DNA from: Callipepla californica brunnescens
Taxonomy: Eukaryota > Chordata > Aves > Galliformes > Odontophoridae
DNA: 64,000 nucleotides
Direction of reading: 5' to 3'
Assembly (NCBI GenBank): GCA_023055505.1
Contig: JALIRH010000013.1
Location: 8,370,001-8,434,000, forward strand
This document shows positions 59,801-64,000 of this stretch, piece by piece. Within the stretch, counting starts at the first letter, position 1, and each line of letters opens with the position of its first letter. Below the pieces are notes generated by a model. The model made no database searches and was not told the origin of the DNA. It worked only from the letters and a program-made list of their open reading frames with translations. The translations under genes were made by a program, and so were the position numbers.

Positions 59801-62640
59801 GGAGCATTTCCTAATGAATACAACTTGGCAAACAGTAGAGCTGTTTATTTTCCTTAGTAGATAAGCTGCTATCAAAGTACCTGGTTTTGAAACTTGGCAC
59901 TTCTCTCAGGCATCGTTCAAAGCACGGTGAATAGTGCCTGTGCCAAAAGCCATAGTCGTTTGGGGGAATTAAGTTGTGTAGTGAAGGTAAATACTTATTG
60001 CAGGCGAGGAGATCAGTAAAGCATCTTAAAAGATAACACCCTTTGGCAGAGCTTCCAGCTCCCAGAGCTCTGCAGGTCCTCCCTGCCAGTACCACACTGT
60101 GAAGCCGTAAGGCTGCAGACAGCCCTGAAAGACTTGGTGGGGAAACCCAGCCTGGCTCGCCCTTGCTTTCAGCCCTGAGTGGGACCCATGCAGGTGCAAG
60201 GAGCCAGGGAAGACAGTGCTGTATCCCCTTGGCTCATGCTGCTATGAGTAGTATGGCTGGCTTCATCCCACCAGTCAGCTGGGAGTCCCACACCATGTTC
60301 TAGTTTCCAACTGAAATGATTCTGTGACTCTAAGTTGGTGACCTGTGCAGTAACACTAACCTATTTTCACCTGCAGACTTTACAAGCAAGAATCAGCCCA
60401 TGGGGATGGGATGCCAGTCCCTGTAGCACACCTGGGAGAGGGGTTAGTTCAGTTTTTGGGAACGTGCTGAAACTCACAGCAGGACCTTTGTATGCAAGCA
60501 TGCCCTGGGATGTTACCTGTGTTGAGGAACCCCTGGTCCCACAGTGGCTGTGCTCCTTACCTCGAAAACAAGGAGTTAATTTGCTTCTGCCTCCTGCTGT
60601 GTCTTATCTGCAGCTTCCCCTTCAGGGTGGGATACAGGCCTGATGCCTCTGCTAGCATGCAGATGGAGAGAGCAGCTTTGCAATCTGGTAATATCATTAC
60701 AATAAAGTGAGTTCAAAACATCAGATGGCCAATGAGGAAGTCCTTGAAAGGGAAATAGGGCTGATTAGAGATTAATTGCTCTGTTTTCCCCCTGCTCTGT
60801 CAGATTTGATGCATGGTCTACGTTGCAGCCCGTGGAAAATCCAAAGGTGAAGGGCAGCACGGTCTTTCCAGTAAAACTGTACTGGGATAGCTCAAAGGGT
60901 GTGGGAGCATCAAGGTTGTGGAGCCTTAGCTCTGTAATGCCTTGGTGTCTCTATGACTTTTTTCCTCCTAAAAGGAAATATCTAAAAAATTGGGTAATTA
61001 AAATAAATCTGTTGGAGCAATCTTGGGAGTGTCAGCCACATGCAGCTGGTGTTGTGGGACTTTGCTCTGATGACCTGAGGAACCTAGAGGGAGGTTTTCT
61101 TGAGAAGCAGGTTCCGTGTCCTGCTTTTAGCCTTTTTTAGCAAGCTGGACATCCCAGAAATAGAGGCTATTCTAAGTTCTGTCAAAGGCACTTGCTTCAC
61201 ACCCTTCCTTTGAAATCCTGAACAGAGACAGAAGGCAGTTCCATGGACACTGAAGCCTCCCTGGGTTGTGTGCTTCCAAGGTCACACAGCACGGCTGAGA
61301 GCCAAGAAGGATCACTTGTGTCTCAGGGTGAGTATCTTCTAAGTACAAACCCAGCTGCCAAAGCGTTGGTATCCCTGGACTGCAGCTCTCAAGTGTTTCA
61401 GGTATCGTGAGCGTGGAGACAACAGGCTTGCTTGGAACAACTCTTTAAACAGCTTTACATGATCACAACTCAGTTCATTCATGTAAAGGTGTTTAGGACT
61501 TTTAGGCCCTGATCTCCTTGCAGCAAACTGCCAATTAACCAGAGCTCATCAGTGAGGCTGCCCAGGACACAGTACAACTTCTGCTCAGCTCTCAAGGCAT
61601 TTCCCAGCTCTGCAGGAGAGATTTTGTCGGGACATGTCTGCTTTCACCAAAAATTCTGTAAAGTTCCCTGGTATAGCTTCTGTTTAGACTTCTGTATAAA
61701 CGTTTCTTGCTGATAACGCTTTATTTGCTGGCTCACTTGATGGAGGCTCTGGTGATACTGTTCTTGCTACTGCAGTTGTGAGTGTGCTGGCTTCGCTGAG
61801 GTGGTTAACTTGGTGTTTCTGTATAGATTAGACTTAAATTATGGAAAAATATAATTGTGATATTAATGTAATGCCTTGAAGATCAAATATCCGTCCTCTT
61901 AGTGGATATAACATGTAATTTTCCAAGGTAAACAAGTTTTATAGCTTACCTGATACTTTCCTGAACTGCTGTTTAATCCCAGCCAGGAAGGTGCTTTCTA
62001 GCAATCTCCCCAGGTGCACCCAAAGGTCTATTTCCCCTCTGTGTCATTGTTTGAGTTTGTTCCGCAATATTTCTCCCACGTTTTTCTTTAACAATCAAAA
62101 GATCCTTTAAAGCTCCCTTAAACAGCCCACTTCCAGGAGAAGGATGGAAAGCCATGAGGTTGCAGGCAGACTTTTCTTCCAAATTAAGGTGTTTACAGAG
62201 GAAGAGCTGGTTTCTTGATAACCCGCACCAGCACTGTGAAGTGTTCAATTAAAACCAGAAGAGCTGGGCACCAGCAGGGTGATTCCCCATGGCTTGGGGA
62301 GGGCATGAAGCCTTTGGAAGTGAGGAATGGGCACCACTGATGTCAGAGAAAGAGTTGTGTTCATGCTGTGCTGAGGCATGCCATGGGAGAAAGCTGGGGA
62401 AGGAAGAAGGCAGAGGAATGCAGAGGCTGCTTCCAAGGGCCTCAGCCCATCAGGAACTTGGCCTGAATTTTCTTCCCCTCCCTCCTCTCCTATATGAGTG
62501 CTTCCCCGGGTTGTACAGGGATGGCCTCTCTTATCACCTGGGCTGATGCTGCTCAAAGAGTCTGCATGAATTATTTGCTGCTTCAGAACCTAGGTGGGAA
62601 CAAGATGTGGGATGACAGAGGGCTAACTAACCTCTGCTTG
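56841..62640. other. Long stretch without a recognised gene
   Basis: No Ig, membrane or other conserved exon was recognised on either strand. A poly-T run is present at about 59740-59760. Scattered open frames under about 130 codons show no family resemblance and no splice context I could support. Confidence 0.45.
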
Positions 62641-62779
62641 CCTGGAGGCCGACGTTGAACTGTGAGATCCAGCCAGGGCTGCCCCTTTTACTGTGGGATG
62701 TCCAGAGAAGATGGAGAGATCTCTGTGCTGGTTGGAGGCAGTGGTAGCAGCCGGACTTGGTGCTGGGATAATCACCTCC

Positions 62780-62910
62780 TGCTCCTTCTGGCTGCACTAT
62801 TTCTGGTACAAACCATGATGCCATTGGGCTTTTTGGCTGCCTGGGCACTCTGCTAGCTCACATTCAGCCAAGTGTCAGCCAGCACTCCCAGATCCTCAGA
62901 TCCAGGGGTC
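62780..62910 (-). repeat. CR1 LINE internal fragment (minus)
   Basis: 'gggctttttggctgcctggg', 'cactctgctagctcacattc' and 'agccaagtgtcagccagcac' followed by 'tcccagatcc' match the antisense CR1 internal region. Confidence 0.7.
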
Positions 62911-64000
62911 AGGAGGGAGTGATGTAACTGAAACACATTCTTCTAACTGTCCCGCCAGGTCTTAGTCCCCAGCCCAGGCGCAGCTGCAGGTTTGTGTACT
63001 GGGCATTTATAGCACCACTATCTCCTCTGAAGATAAGGGCATGTTAATCCTTTATTGTCCCCTTCTTCATCTGAGGCACCCTCTGGAGGAAGAGGTGAAA
63101 TTCTGTCCTTACAGCAGAGGATTAGTCACCAGCACCCAGCCCTGCGGCGAGGGGCTCCTGCCATCCTGCAAGGCCACTCTGTTGTCTGTGCATCATCCCA
63201 CCCTTCCTGCTCATGTCACCTCACGTGATCTCACTCCTCCATGCCCTCCCTGCTCCCACTGTACAGGTGACAAGCTGTGGAGCTGACCCTGCACCCTGGC
63301 CTGCCTGGCTCTGCTTCCCAAAGGCATGGCCTCATCCTGACTGCCGTCCTCTCTGGCCCTGGCCTGGGCTGGGCTGCGTCCAGCCTGGCCTCAAGGACCC
63401 GACTTATCTCACTAATGGGAAACGTGGCTATTGCGTGAGACAGAGATAACTGCTGCTGCATTCGTGCACCTGGCACCCTTCATTTTCCTTGTCTTCACTC
63501 CTCTTAGAAGAGGAAAATCTTTTCTAGCCTGTCTTTCCCTGGAGCTAAGTTTCTTTGGGTGGAAAGAACCCACAAAATCTGGACAGGAGAAAATTCCCTG
63601 GCATAAGGGGCCAGTATTGCATGGGCCAGAGAAATACCCATGGGCTGTGGGGCAGTCAGGGCCTGGAGTGGGGCTGGGCCAGAGAAACCTCCCCCATGGT
63701 CAGCACACTTCCAAGCAGTGCCATGGCCCAGTGCTCATATGTCCAAATTGAGGGAATTCCCAGTATAGGTTTTGGCTGTACCTGCCCTTGCTGCTCCCTA
63801 GGGATGGTGTGCAGCAGCCAGAAATCCTCCCTTCTGCTGCTCCAACAATAGTGTTAATAAGCCCAGCAGTGATAGGACTCTGAATAGAGCATTTCTAATG
63901 CACCCATCTTTAATTAAGCCAGTGTCTGCCCACAGACACAGGTCACGCTGTCAGCCCTGAGTGGGAGCGAGGAGCGAAGGCAGAGCATTCCTCCTCCTCT
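62911..64000. other. Right end of window, no recognised gene
   Basis: GC-rich sequence with several short open frames and no recognisable domain. A gene edge continuing beyond the window cannot be excluded. Confidence 0.4.

Noticed and set aside
62662..62856. 64-codon frame with a hydrophobic C-terminus, resembling a small membrane protein
   Set aside because: Its 3' half is antisense CR1 sequence, so the hydrophobic run is coincidental.

Overview
The window is vertebrate nuclear DNA. The coding exons are short, have GT-AG boundaries and are almost all split in phase 1, and the interspersed repeats are CR1-type LINE fragments. CR1 dominance with few other repeats points to a bird. The genes resemble the CD2/SLAM leukocyte-receptor family. 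In chicken part of that family is reported on chromosome 25, so a galliform microchromosome is my inference. No species call is possible from sequence alone.

Layout. Positions 1-4601 are mostly non-coding, with a CR1 at about 2524-2870 and one possible GPI-anchor-like terminal exon (511-632). Positions 4602-22910 and 22911-39926 are two copies of an 18.3/17.0 kb direct tandem duplication in head-to-tail order. Each copy carries the same two plus-strand genes. 'A' (5643-8246 and 23954-26560) encodes a single-V-domain, single-pass receptor with tyrosine switch motifs in its tail. 'B' (13309-19158 and 30329-36175) encodes V + C2 Ig domains followed by five one-exon transmembrane segments. A third, strongly diverged B-type gene, 'C' (45304-50529), has the same exon-by-exon architecture, but its leader exon was not found. 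From 50530 to 64000 I see no gene: CR1 fragments, a 20-G run (52522-52541) and a good CTCF-type motif (53847-53860).

All five gene models read through intact exons with correct phases, so none looks like a pseudogene. The V domains lack the usual B- and F-strand cysteines. The C2 domains of B and C carry a D-C-G-S-Y-S-C F strand and an N-x-[IV]-S-W motif. Both traits fit the CD2/SLAM family. The main discovery candidate is the B/C type: a SLAM-like ectodomain joined to a five-pass membrane domain. CD47 (V + 5 TM) and SKINT (V + C + 3 TM) have comparable topologies, but canonical SLAM receptors are single-pass or GPI-anchored. The second is the A pair. One base change turns the first switch motif from Thr-x-Tyr-x-x-Ile (ITSM) in A1 into Ser-x-Tyr-x-x-Ile (ITIM-like) in A2.

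The alternating A-B-A-B-C order suggests, as inference only, a cluster of signalling receptors (A) beside multi-pass partners or ligands (B/C). The duplicates have diverged mostly by amino-acid-changing substitutions in the V exons, while the B C2 exon is protein-identical.
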